Shown here one piece after another: positions 16,212 through 24,979 of a stretch of DNA of 35,133 nucleotides; the stretch's first letter is position 1; every line of letters begins with the position of its first letter. The DNA comes from Bordetella parapertussis (GTDB lineage: Bacteria > Pseudomonadota > Gammaproteobacteria > Burkholderiales > Burkholderiaceae_B): the NCBI GenBank assembly GCA_945887835.1, contig CAMCZQ010000012.1:1-35133 (forward strand), read 5' to 3'. The position numbers were made by a program, and so were the translations under genes. The notes below the pieces were generated by a model. The model did not search any database, was not told where the DNA came from, and saw only the letters and a program-made list of their open reading frames with translations.

Positions 16212-17585
16212 TCAGAGCCACGTTAATAACCCTCGTACTTCAAAATCGTCCGCCCCCATTACGGTTGACTCAACGCGACCTGCAATCTCACTGCCACATG
16301 CTTCAGTCATCAGCCCGCGCGCTTTATCGCGAATTTTCTGAGGTCCGACTGGACGGGTCCAACTGCCCAAGGGCGCATCGCAGCGTTGCCTCAACTCGCG
16401 ACCATCACGCAATACAACCTTGATCTCAACATGCATCTGATCCAATCGACCTGAAATCGCCGTGTCACTGTTCAGACGGATTTTTTCAAGCATACCAACA
16501 ACGTCGATCGCAAAGCGACGCTCGTGCGTAAAGCTCTTGGGTTCAACGTGCCCGTCAAGCAGCGCTACCGCTGTCGTATATTGCCACGAGAACTTACCAT
16601 CTAAACCCGTTTCAGGCTTGGGTCGATCGATGTAATGCATCACCGGAGTGCGCAACTCGATGCTCTGCACCTCAGTCGCCCACTGCACTTCAGTATTGGA
16701 CGCACGTAGCTCAAGTGCTGCCGTAATCACAAAATGGGTCGCAAACTGCGACGGAAACAACTTCCAGGCGGGGCCCGGCGACAAGGCACGCGCAGTGTGA
16801 AGAGGCGCAATTAAATGCTCAGGTTCGAAGCTTGCGCCAAACAACGCAGGCCCCCAGCCCCTCGGACTGCCGATCGCATCTGCGTTTGCCGTAAAGCCTT
16901 CGGCCGCCAATAGCGCCGCCTCTACCCCATTTGCCGCGGCATCGCCACAGTGCAGCGCTTTGGTCATCGTGCCAACATTGGCCAAGACCGAGCCGCAGCG
17001 CGAAGCCGCGATCCCCACCGCCGCCAAGGCTTGCTTTTTAGGCAACTCGAGTAAGGCCGCGCAGGCAAGTGCGGCCGCTAACGGCCCTACGGCACCCGGC
17101 GGGTGCATTGTCAACTTGCTTGGTTCAAGCTGGCCTGAAGCCAGCCGCAACCGTCCCTGTGCTTCGATTCCTTTGGCAAGGGCTCGCAACAATGCAAGCC
17201 CCTGAGGCCCGCGCCCTTCGTGCTCGCGCATTTCGGCAAGAGCAAGCAAGGCGGGTAATAACGGAGAAAGCGCGTGATTGGGAGGATTCCACATCGGCTC
17301 AAAATCGAGCACGTGCATCGACGCGCCATTAATCCGTGCAGCCTGCACTACGCCGGTCAAAAACCCCTTGCCGATTACCCGGGCGAGGCCCTCGGGCACC
17401 GCGCGTTGGGCAAGCTTTGCCAAAATACTGGGACCAGGCTCGTTTGCCCCTGCCAAAGCGACGGCCAGACCATCTAAGAGCAGCAAACGACACTGCCGCT
17501 CGAGTACCGGTTCGCTCGCTGGCCAGTCGAGCAAGGTCTCAACAAAATGACGAGTCAACTCCTCAGCAGGCAGTACTTCCTTCAC
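16212..17585 (-). CDS. MmgE/PrpD family protein (PrpD-1, divergent)
   Basis: The 457-residue length and pattern are typical of MmgE/PrpD (2-methylcitrate dehydratase, cis-aconitate decarboxylase and many unassigned enzymes). Conserved pieces include INGASMHVLDFEPMW, LANVGTMTKALHCGDAAANG and RDGRELRQRC. Compared with the other two copies here, the LDxDD motif reads LDFEP and the GWHxT segment is replaced by TMHPPGAVG, so activity may differ. The start is a GTG at 17583-17585 with only a weak ribosome-binding site. It is divergent from PrpD-2, with dyads in the 214-bp gap, and followed by the TauD-type gene. Confidence 0.85.
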   Translation of the reverse strand: MKEVLPAEELTRHFVETLLDWPASEPVLERQCRLLLLDGLAVALAGANEPGPSILAKLAQRAVPEGLARVIGKGFLTGVVQAARINGASMHVLDFEPMWNPPNHALSPLLPALLALAEMREHEGRGPQGLALLRALAKGIEAQGRLRLASGQLEPSKLTMHPPGAVGPLAAALACAALLELPKKQALAAVGIAASRCGSVLANVGTMTKALHCGDAAANGVEAALLAAEGFTANADAIGSPRGWGPALFGASFEPEHLIAPLHTARALSPGPAWKLFPSQFATHFVITAALELRASNTEVQWATEVQSIELRTPVMHYIDRPKPETGLDGKFSWQYTTAVALLDGHVEPKSFTHERRFAIDVVGMLEKIRLNSDTAISGRLDQMHVEIKVVLRDGRELRQRCDAPLGSWTRPVGPQKIRDKARGLMTEACGSEIAGRVESTVMGADDFEVRGLLTWL

Positions 17586-17620
17586 TCGATTGTGTCTCGT
17601 CTGTGTTCAAATTTTTATCT

Positions 17621-17648
17621 GGAACGATATAAAACTTTTATTCGTCCC
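17621..17648. promoter_or_regulatory. Dyad centred on ATAAAACTTTTAT
   Basis: A perfect inverted repeat, ATAAAA-C-TTTTAT (17629-17641), is extended outwards by GGAACGA and TCGTCCC with a one-base bulge and one mismatch. It lies about 36-63 bp upstream of the PrpD-1 start, in the divergent region shared with PrpD-2, where a regulator would be expected to bind. No regulator gene is adjacent. Confidence 0.4.
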
Positions 17649-17728
17649 GACATTCTCACCCAATTAGGTCCTTAAAAAACAGAACTTGCTCCACTATTTG
17701 GACTCTTGCTTGCCTCGAGCGTAAAATG

Positions 17729-17740
17729 GGGGTTAACCCC
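17729..17740. promoter_or_regulatory. Perfect 12-bp palindrome GGGGTTAACCCC
   Basis: The string GGGGTTAACCCC is its own reverse complement and lies 59 bp before the PrpD-2 ATG in the divergent PrpD-1/PrpD-2 region. It is a candidate operator for PrpD-2. Chance occurrence cannot be excluded at this length. Confidence 0.35.
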
Positions 17741-17799
17741 AATCGACTGGCCTGCGCACGCACCACAGACTTTAGGCTTAACATCAAAACAACAACAGG

Positions 17800-19209
17800 A
17801 TGCCACCCTTGAAGCAGCCAGAGCCTAACCAAACAGTCCTTGAGCAAATCGCCGAACGTATTGTCGCTTTTGATCTCAAGGCCATCACGCCACAAGCGAT
17901 CATGCTGTCGCGCACCGCGATCATCGACACGCTTGGCGTCTCGCTTGCAGGCGCGATTGAGCCTTGCACCACCAACCTGTTGCGCACCCCTGGCGTAGCC
18001 TCGGCCCCGGGTGTTTGCACCATTTTTGGTACCGCACAAAAAACCTCGGCCCTTGATGCAGCCTTTATCAACGGCACGGCCTCGCACGCGCTGGATTATG
18101 ACGACTTTAGTCAACCCATGGGCGGACACCAATCGGCTCCGTTAGTCGCGCCACTGATGGCACTGGCTGAAGAGCGCGGGGCCTCTGGCCTTCAATTACT
18201 TCAATCGTATGTGGTTGGAATCGAAACCGAGATTCGTCTGGCTCGCGCCGTGAATTTCTATCACTATGACAAGGGCTGGCACCCAACCGCCACGCTCGGC
18301 GTGTTTGGTGCCGCCGCCGCCTCGGGTCATTTGCTTGGACTCAATGCAAAAAAACAAGCCATCGCGCTGGCAATTGCCGCGTCTTTTGCCTCGGGGATCA
18401 AAGCTAACTTCGGCACAATGGTTAAACCCTTGCATGTGGGTCAATGTGCGCGTAACGGCTTGCTTGCAGCGTTGATGGCAGATGCAGGCTATGACGCCAA
18501 CCCAGAAGCACTTGAACACCATCAGGGCTTTTTTAATGCGTTTAATGGCAAAGGTAATTACGACGCTAGTTTGATTTTTGAAAACTGGGCGAATCCCCTT
18601 GAAGTATTGAGCCCGAGCATGGGGCTCAAACAATTCGCCTGTTGCGGCAGCACGCATCCCGCGGTCACGATGGCCTTGCAATTACGACAACAAGAAACCT
18701 TCAGCCCGCAAGACATCACGAAAGTCGATATTCTGCCTCACCGCCGACGCCTGCCGCACACCAACAATCCCGATCCGCAAACGCCGCTTGCCGCCAAATT
18801 TTCAGTGCAGTACGCCGTCGCCCGCGCACTGGTCGATGGTGCTGTTCGCCTAGACGATTTTGAGGGTGAAGCACATTTTGATAGCAACGTGCGCGCAATC
18901 ATGGCAAAAACAAGCGCCAACCCACATCCAGATATGCCCGATGACTCACCCGATCAATTTGGCGCCGAGGTGATCGTCGCGCTCAAAGACGGTCGCACTC
19001 TTTCGCGGCGCATCAACAGCCTGGTGGGGCGTGGTGGAGACTATCCGCTGACCAGCGACGAGCTCTGGGAGAAATTCAACGACTGCGCCAAACGCGTCCT
19101 GCCCGCGAGCGAGATCCCCGCACTCTTCGCCAAACTTGAAAAGCTCGAACAAATTAAAAATATCCGCGAGCTCACCCCCTTGCTGACGAAGTTTTCAAAA
19201 GCGGCCTAA
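17800..19209 (+). CDS. MmgE/PrpD family protein (PrpD-2)
   Basis: The 469-residue protein has full MmgE/PrpD features: 'INGTASHALDYDDF', DKGWHPTATLGVFGAAAASG, KANFGTMVKPLHVGQCARNG, FACCGSTHPAV and a C-terminal LKDGRTLSRR segment. Known members dehydrate 2-methylcitrate or decarboxylate cis-aconitate, but paralogues near Bug proteins in Burkholderiales are mostly uncharacterised. The ATG at 17800 is preceded by CAGG. It is transcribed away from PrpD-1 and is followed after 67 bp by the aldo/keto reductase. It is clearly more like PrpD-3 than PrpD-1 at the LDxDD and GWHxT motifs. Confidence 0.9.
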   Translation: MPPLKQPEPNQTVLEQIAERIVAFDLKAITPQAIMLSRTAIIDTLGVSLAGAIEPCTTNLLRTPGVASAPGVCTIFGTAQKTSALDAAFINGTASHALDYDDFSQPMGGHQSAPLVAPLMALAEERGASGLQLLQSYVVGIETEIRLARAVNFYHYDKGWHPTATLGVFGAAAASGHLLGLNAKKQAIALAIAASFASGIKANFGTMVKPLHVGQCARNGLLAALMADAGYDANPEALEHHQGFFNAFNGKGNYDASLIFENWANPLEVLSPSMGLKQFACCGSTHPAVTMALQLRQQETFSPQDITKVDILPHRRRLPHTNNPDPQTPLAAKFSVQYAVARALVDGAVRLDDFEGEAHFDSNVRAIMAKTSANPHPDMPDDSPDQFGAEVIVALKDGRTLSRRINSLVGRGGDYPLTSDELWEKFNDCAKRVLPASEIPALFAKLEKLEQIKNIRELTPLLTKFSKAA

Positions 19210-19237
19210 GTCCAAACGCGCAACGCTTCACTCAACA

Positions 19238-19276
19238 AAGATTCACACAACTAAGATTCACACGCTAAAGATTCTC
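19238..19276 (+). repeat. 15-bp direct repeats (3 copies) abutting the aldo/keto reductase start
   Basis: AAGATTC recurs at 19238, 19253 and 19268 with an exact 15-bp period. The first two copies extend to AAGATTCACAC, and the third runs straight into the ATG at 19277. No other ribosome-binding sequence is visible, so the repeats occupy the place of the normal leader. Confidence 0.5.
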
Positions 19277-20299
19277 ATGACGACTCAAACTCCTAGCTAC
19301 GCGCCCCTCGGTCTGAGCGGCTTGCGTGTCCCTCGCCTTTGGTTAGGCACCATGATGTTTGGTGACCAAACTGACGAAAACGTTGCGCGGGATATCGTAG
19401 CGGCCACCCGAGACGCCGGCTATAACGCCATCGATACGGCAGACAGCTACGTTGGCGGAGAATCCGAACGCATGGTCGGGCGTCTGATCGCACAAGACCG
19501 TGCTCGCTGGATCTTGGCCACGAAGGTTGCCAACCCAATCGGTCAAGAGCCCAATGACCGAGGCACCTCACGACGCTGGCTGCTTACCGAGGTCGACAAT
19601 AGCCTCAAACGCCTAGCCACCGACTGGATCGATGTTTACTACATGCACCGCGATGATGAAGTCACGCCAATGGAAGAAACACTGTCCACCTTTGCGCGAC
19701 TCATTGAGCAAGGAAAAATTCGCTACTACGGTGTGTCTAATTTCAGATCCTGGCGCATCGCCAAGATGGTAGAGATGGCAAAAAAAATGGGGATCCCGCA
19801 GCCGATTGTCTGCCAGCCCCCCTATAGCGCCGTCACCCGCCTGATCGAGACCGAAGTTATTCCCTGCTGCGAACACTATGGCCTGGGTGTGATTGCCTAC
19901 AGCCCGCTCGCGCGCGGCGTTTTAACCGGAAAATATCAACCCGATGTCGCCCCCGATGCCACGAGTCGGGCCGGGCGCGGCGATCGTCGCTTACATCAAA
20001 CAGAGTTTAGACAAGAATCTTTTTCGGTTGCGAATGCTTTAAAAGAACACGCCCAACAACGCGGCTTAAGCCCCACTCAGTTTGCGATTGCCTGGGCGTT
20101 GAACAACAAACTGATCAGTGGTGTCATTGGCGGGCCCAGAACGCTCGAGCAATGGCACGATTATCTGGCAGCAATGTCGGTTGCCATCACGGCTCAGGAC
20201 GAAACCGTCGTCGACGCGCTTGTGCCGCCAGGCTATGCCTCAACCCACGGCTTCACAGACCCGCAATATCCGATCGTTGGACGCCGCCCGCGCGCTTAA
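19277..20299 (+). CDS. Aldo/keto reductase
   Basis: The 340-residue (beta/alpha)8 oxidoreductase has the AKR catalytic tetrad: Asp53 and Tyr58 in AIDTADSYVGGESE, Lys83 in ILATKVA, and His124 in DVYYMHRDD. The NADP-binding C-terminal loop (GVIGGPRTLEQ) is present. It resembles the voltage-gated-channel-beta/YajO-like AKR branch that reduces small aldehydes. The position downstream of PrpD-2 suggests it may act on a product of that pathway, which is inference. The start codon directly follows a 15-bp repeat array. Confidence 0.9.
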   Translation: MTTQTPSYAPLGLSGLRVPRLWLGTMMFGDQTDENVARDIVAATRDAGYNAIDTADSYVGGESERMVGRLIAQDRARWILATKVANPIGQEPNDRGTSRRWLLTEVDNSLKRLATDWIDVYYMHRDDEVTPMEETLSTFARLIEQGKIRYYGVSNFRSWRIAKMVEMAKKMGIPQPIVCQPPYSAVTRLIETEVIPCCEHYGLGVIAYSPLARGVLTGKYQPDVAPDATSRAGRGDRRLHQTEFRQESFSVANALKEHAQQRGLSPTQFAIAWALNNKLISGVIGGPRTLEQWHDYLAAMSVAITAQDETVVDALVPPGYASTHGFTDPQYPIVGRRPRA

Positions 20300-20384
20300 C
20301 CAAATCGCAATCCTACCTGAAGCAACACCTAGTTTGATAGGCGATAATAGCGGCTCAGCCCTTACCAGTGAAGCCGGTCTAGTC

Positions 20385-22556
20385 ATGAACAATCGCGATA
20401 TGGTCATCCAGAGCATCGTCTATCTGCGCGGACCGAATTTATGGACATACTGCTCAGCGATCGAGGCGGTGGTTGATATTGGCGACCTTGAAGATTGCCC
20501 GTCGGACGTCGTACCCGGGCTTTATGAAAGGCTAGTAGCCTGGCTGCCAAGTTTAATTGAGCACCGCTGTAGCCCCGGCGTGCGTGGCGGCTTTTTGCAG
20601 CGCCTGAAAACCGGCACCTGGCCTTGTCACATCCTTGAGCATGTCACTCTGGCGCTGCAAGATTTGGCGGGCGTGCCCGGGCATGGCTTTGGCCGCGCAC
20701 GCGAGACTGAAAAACGAGGCGTCTACAAGGTGGTTGTCAGTGGCTGGCAAGAAGAGGTCACACGCGCCGCGCTTTACGCCGGCCGAGATCTGGTGATGGC
20801 GGCGATCGAAGACCGGCCCTACGACTTAGAGGGCGTGCTTGAGCACCTCAGAGACCTGACACAAGACCTTTGTTTAGGCCCAAGCACTGCCTCGATGGTG
20901 CTCGCAGCCGAAGACCGCGCCATCCCAGCCGTACGCTTAAATGACGGCAATTTAGTTCAGTTTGGCTACGGTAACCAACAGCGCCGCATCTGGACAGCAG
21001 AAACCGATCAAACTAGCGCCATCGCCGAAACGATTTCGCGTGACAAAGACTTAACAAAGTCAATTCTTGAGGCTTGCGGGGTCCCTATTCCGCAGGGGCG
21101 AGCCGTCGCCAATGCGCAAGACGCCTGGCAAGCCGCACAAGAGCTTGGCTTGCCTGTCGTGGTCAAACCCGTTGATGGGAATCACGGCCGCGGGGTATTT
21201 ATTAACCTCAACACACAACCAGAAATCGAAGCTGCCTACGCGGTTGCGGTTGACGAGGGTTCGGGCGTCTTGGTTGAGCGGTTTATTCGCGGCAATGAAC
21301 ACAGATTGCTGGTCGTCGGCGGCAAACTTGCGGCGGCGGCAAAAGGGCAAGCGGCGCTTGTCACCGGAGACGGCAAGCACACGATTGATGAACTCATTGC
21401 ACTGCAAATCAATTCGGATCCTCGTCGTGGGCGCGGCGAAGATCAACCCCTGAACCCAGTACGCATTGACTCGGCCGCAAGACTCGAGCTCAAACGGCAA
21501 GGCTTTGATTCTCAGAGCGTTGCGCCCGCTGGGTGCGAAGTCTTAATTCAGCGCAACGGCAATGTTGCCTTTGACTGCACCGATGACGTGCACCCCGAAG
21601 TCGCCGCACTCGCCGCGCTCGCCGCCAAAGCCGTAGGTCTCGATGTCGCCGGTATCGATTTAGTCACTGAAGACATCTCCAAGCCGCTCTCAGCGACAGG
21701 CGGTGCGATTGTTGAAGTCAATGCGGGCCCTGGGCTTTTGATGCATTTAAAACCGGCTGAAGGTCAGCCGCGCGAAGTGGGCAAAGCCATTATCGACTAC
21801 ATGTTTCCGCCAGAGAACTATCAGGTGTTTCCGTTGATTGGCGTGACGGGTGCCTCCGGCACCACGCTGGTCACGCGTTTACTGTTTCATTTTTTGAAGC
21901 AAAGCGGCCTTCACGTTGGCTTATCTAACAGCGAAGGTGTGCGTGTCAACGACCGCGCTTTGCCCGTCAACGTGTCTTCGTCTTGGTCAAATACGCAGCG
22001 TTTGCTTTTAAACTGCCAACTTGAGGCGGCCGTTGTTGAAAACGACGGCATGCAACTACTGACCCAAGGTCTGGACTACAACAGATGCCTCGTGGGCATT
22101 GTCACCGACATCACCTTTAGCGAAGCTTTCAAAGATCCCACCGTTGAACATCACAACTTTAAGACTGCGCAAGACTTGATTAAGGTCTACCGCACTCAAA
22201 TTGACGTGGTCTACACAACCGGCACGGGGGTACTGAACGCCGACGACCCTATCGTTGCGGCGTTCGCCGAATATTGCGATGGCTCGCTGACATACTTTAG
22301 CCAACACCCTGACTCGGCGCTGATCCAGACACATCTCGCTGGCGGGCACCGTGCAGTATTGCTGGTTGCAGAGCAAATTATTCTGGCAGAGGGCTTGGTT
22401 CGCACCCCACTTTGTCAGGTCTCGACACTGCCCCTGCTCAGCGCCAACCCAGCGTCTTTTCAAGAAAACATCGTGCCGGTTTTGGCTGCAGTCGCGGCGG
22501 CCTGGGCGTTAAATCTGCCTTTAGATTTGCTGCACAACGGTCTACAAACTTACTGA
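20385..22556 (+). CDS. cphA: Cyanophycin synthetase-like protein with degenerate Mur domain
   Basis: Starting at ATG 20385 the protein has 723 residues, shorter than the roughly 870-900 of CphA1. An earlier in-frame start at 20118 would lie inside the reductase gene and is rejected. Residues 10-160 form the CphA N-domain (LRGPNLWTY near 14, PGVRGGFLQRLKTGTWPCHI at 64-83). Residues 215-475 form a complete ATP-grasp domain (KPVDGNHGRGV at 261-271, EVNAGPG at 444-450). The Mur-like half begins at 484, but its P-loop reads GVTGASGTT with no Lys. The Glu/ARGG segment is lost (VVENDGMQLL), and the protein stops where CphA1 continues into the Mur C-terminal domain. It may resemble CphA2-type enzymes, which polymerise beta-Asp-Arg dipeptides. 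Confidence 0.85.
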   Translation: MNNRDMVIQSIVYLRGPNLWTYCSAIEAVVDIGDLEDCPSDVVPGLYERLVAWLPSLIEHRCSPGVRGGFLQRLKTGTWPCHILEHVTLALQDLAGVPGHGFGRARETEKRGVYKVVVSGWQEEVTRAALYAGRDLVMAAIEDRPYDLEGVLEHLRDLTQDLCLGPSTASMVLAAEDRAIPAVRLNDGNLVQFGYGNQQRRIWTAETDQTSAIAETISRDKDLTKSILEACGVPIPQGRAVANAQDAWQAAQELGLPVVVKPVDGNHGRGVFINLNTQPEIEAAYAVAVDEGSGVLVERFIRGNEHRLLVVGGKLAAAAKGQAALVTGDGKHTIDELIALQINSDPRRGRGEDQPLNPVRIDSAARLELKRQGFDSQSVAPAGCEVLIQRNGNVAFDCTDDVHPEVAALAALAAKAVGLDVAGIDLVTEDISKPLSATGGAIVEVNAGPGLLMHLKPAEGQPREVGKAIIDYMFPPENYQVFPLIGVTGASGTTLVTRLLFHFLKQSGLHVGLSNSEGVRVNDRALPVNVSSSWSNTQRLLLNCQLEAAVVENDGMQLLTQGLDYNRCLVGIVTDITFSEAFKDPTVEHHNFKTAQDLIKVYRTQIDVVYTTGTGVLNADDPIVAAFAEYCDGSLTYFSQHPDSALIQTHLAGGHRAVLLVAEQIILAEGLVRTPLCQVSTLPLLSANPASFQENIVPVLAAVAAAWALNLPLDLLHNGLQTY

Positions 22557-22739
22557 GGCACAGAACAAAACCCACACGCGCGCGTGAATTTGAAGTCAGC
22601 GCTGTGATAAATCAGTAAACTAGCCCATTACGGTGCAAAAAGTGATGCGCCCACTGTGACCCGCCCCGCCAGTGTTTTGCTCAATACGTTTCGCTAAATT
22701 CGGTTACCTCTTTCCTCTTTTTATGTAAGGCTGTCTAGC

Positions 22740-24962
22740 ATGACTGCACGCACTCAAATTCATCGTCTTCAAGTCGCAACCTCTTTATTCCGTTTTATTG
22801 AAGACAGCGTGCTTCCGGGTTCGGGCGTCGACAGCCTCACCTTCTGGAAAGGCTTTGATGCGTTGGTGCATGACCTGTCGCCCAAAAACCTTGCTTTACT
22901 TGCAGAACGCGACCGTATCCAGACCGCCATGGATACTTGGCACAGCGCTCACCCTGGCGCAATCCAGGATATGACAGCCTATCGCACGCACCTGAGCGCG
23001 ATTGGTTACCTGGCACCCGCACCGGGCGCGGTCACCATTACCACCACCAATGTCGACGCAGAACTTGCCTTGCAAGCGGGGCCGCAGCTGGTGGTACCCG
23101 TACTCAATGCCCGCTACGCCTTAAACGCCGCCAATGCACGCTGGGGCTCTTTATACGATGCGCTATACGGCACCGATGTCCTACCCGAAACCGAGGGTGC
23201 CTCTAAAGCGGCCGCTAACGGTACGGGCTACAACCCAGTGCGCGGCGCGCGCGTCATTGCGTTTGGCCGCCAATTTTTAGATCAGTCAGCCGCCCTGGCC
23301 ACGGGCTCGCATGCCCAAGCCCAGAGTTATAGGGTGCAAGCGGGTGAACTGAGCGTCACCTTACAAAACGGCAGCACCACCGGCCTGGCTCAGCCCAAAC
23401 AATTTGTCGGCTACCAAGGCAGCGAGGCTGAACCCTCGGCGATTTTGCTGGTGAATCATGGTTTGCATATCGATCTGCAGCTCGATAGCACTAAAGGCAT
23501 TGGTAAAGATGATCTTGCCGGCGTGAACGATATCGTGATCGAATCGGCACTTTCAACGATTCTCGACCTTGAAGACTCGGTGGCAGTGGTGGATGCAGAC
23601 GACAAAGTTTTAGCCTATACCAACTGGCTGGGTATCCTCAAAGGCACGTTGGTTGAAAGTGTCACTAAAAACGGCAAAACCTTCAACCGCACACTCAACG
23701 CTGACCGTAAATATCAAGCGGGTGTCGGCGCGCTGCAGGCCAAGAATGGCGTAGTGACTTTGCACGGTCGCTCGCTTTTGTTTTTGCGCAACGTCGGCCA
23801 TCTGATGACCAACCCTGCCATTCTGGATGGTCAGGGCAACGAAATTTTTGAAGGTATTCTTGATGCGGTCGTCACCGTCACGATCGCGCTGCACGATCTC
23901 AAGCGCACAACAGAACACTTGTACGGCAACTCTCGCACAGGTTCGGTTTATATCGTTAAGCCAAAAATGCACGGCCCCGCCGAAGTGGCTTTTGCCAGCG
24001 AACTGTTTGGTCGCGTTGAAGCCGTTTTGGGTTTACCCGTAAACACCGTCAAGCTTGGCATCATGGACGAAGAGCGCCGCACCAGCGCCAATTTAAAAGC
24101 CTGCATCAACGAAGCGCGTGCGCGAGTCGCGTTTATCAATACCGGTTTTCTAGATCGCACCGGTGACGAAATGCACACCGCCATGCAGGCAGGCCCCATG
24201 ATGCGCAAGGGCGACATGAAGTCAAGCGCCTGGTTGTCTGCCTACGAACGCAGCAATGTTTTAACCGGCTTGTCTTGCGGCTTACGAGGTCGCGCGCAAA
24301 TTGGCAAAGGCATGTGGGCAATGCCCGACCTGATGGCCGCCATGCTCGAACAAAAAATTGGTCACCCAAAGGCCGGTGCAAATACTGCCTGGGTGCCCTC
24401 GCCCACTGCGGCGACCTTACACGCTTTGCACTATCATCAGGTCAATGTAGCAACCATTCAGCAAGACCTTGAAAAAACAGCCAGCGATGCGGAAATCGAT
24501 CGTTTGCTAAACGAGATCTTGCAAGTGCCCGTCGCCACAAAACCCAACTGGTCTGCCGCCGACATCGCCCAAGAACTTGATAACAACGCCCAAGGGATTT
24601 TGGGCTATGTGGTGCGCTGGGTGGATCAAGGCGTTGGTTGCTCAAAGGTGCCTGACATCCACAACATTGGTCTGATGGAAGATCGCGCCACCTTGCGTAT
24701 TTCAAGTCAGCATATTGCGAACTGGCTCTTGCACGGCATCACCACCGAAGCGCAAGTCAACGAGACCTTGCAGCGCATGGCCAAAGTCGTTGATAATCAA
24801 AACAGCAACGATCCGCTCTATACGCCAATGGCGCCAGATTTTGAGGCATCGTCGGCCTATCGGGCAGCACGTGACTTAGTTTTTAAAGGGCTGGTACAAC
24901 CGAGTGGCTATACCGAGCCACTTTTGCACGCCTGGCGCCTCAAGGTCAAGGCGAAAGCATAA
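22740..24962 (+). CDS. glcB: Malate synthase G
   Basis: This 740-residue protein matches malate synthase G (about 720-740 residues) along its length. Landmarks are the N-terminal [60 protein letters not shown], '[16 protein letters not shown]', [20 protein letters not shown] and the C-terminal [17 protein letters not shown]. It condenses glyoxylate with acetyl-CoA to malate in the cytoplasm. TAAGG lies upstream of the ATG. The M20 peptidase follows 17 bp later, so the two are probably co-transcribed. No glycolate oxidase or isocitrate lyase proper is adjacent. Confidence 0.97.
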   Translation: MTARTQIHRLQVATSLFRFIEDSVLPGSGVDSLTFWKGFDALVHDLSPKNLALLAERDRIQTAMDTWHSAHPGAIQDMTAYRTHLSAIGYLAPAPGAVTITTTNVDAELALQAGPQLVVPVLNARYALNAANARWGSLYDALYGTDVLPETEGASKAAANGTGYNPVRGARVIAFGRQFLDQSAALATGSHAQAQSYRVQAGELSVTLQNGSTTGLAQPKQFVGYQGSEAEPSAILLVNHGLHIDLQLDSTKGIGKDDLAGVNDIVIESALSTILDLEDSVAVVDADDKVLAYTNWLGILKGTLVESVTKNGKTFNRTLNADRKYQAGVGALQAKNGVVTLHGRSLLFLRNVGHLMTNPAILDGQGNEIFEGILDAVVTVTIALHDLKRTTEHLYGNSRTGSVYIVKPKMHGPAEVAFASELFGRVEAVLGLPVNTVKLGIMDEERRTSANLKACINEARARVAFINTGFLDRTGDEMHTAMQAGPMMRKGDMKSSAWLSAYERSNVLTGLSCGLRGRAQIGKGMWAMPDLMAAMLEQKIGHPKAGANTAWVPSPTAATLHALHYHQVNVATIQQDLEKTASDAEIDRLLNEILQVPVATKPNWSAADIAQELDNNAQGILGYVVRWVDQGVGCSKVPDIHNIGLMEDRATLRISSQHIANWLLHGITTEAQVNETLQRMAKVVDNQNSNDPLYTPMAPDFEASSAYRAARDLVFKGLVQPSGYTEPLLHAWRLKVKAKA

Positions 24963-24979
24963 TTTTTTCAGGACTCAAC

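Noticed and set aside
18196-18681. 161-codon minus-strand frame inside PrpD-2
   Set aside because: It is a shadow of a well-conserved coding region with no domain features.
20118-20384. N-terminal extension of the CphA-like reading frame
   Set aside because: It overlaps the 3' end of the aldo/keto reductase gene in another frame, has no CphA-like sequence, and the family begins just before LRGPNLW; ATG 20385 fits.
22575-22586. CACGCGCGCGTG palindrome after the CphA-like gene as a terminator
   Set aside because: It is an alternating CG string without a stable loop or a following T-run; it forms by chance easily.
22652-22678. CACTG...CAGTG followed by TTTT as an intrinsic terminator
   Set aside because: The stem has only 5 bp and a 13-base loop, with only four T; too weak to call.
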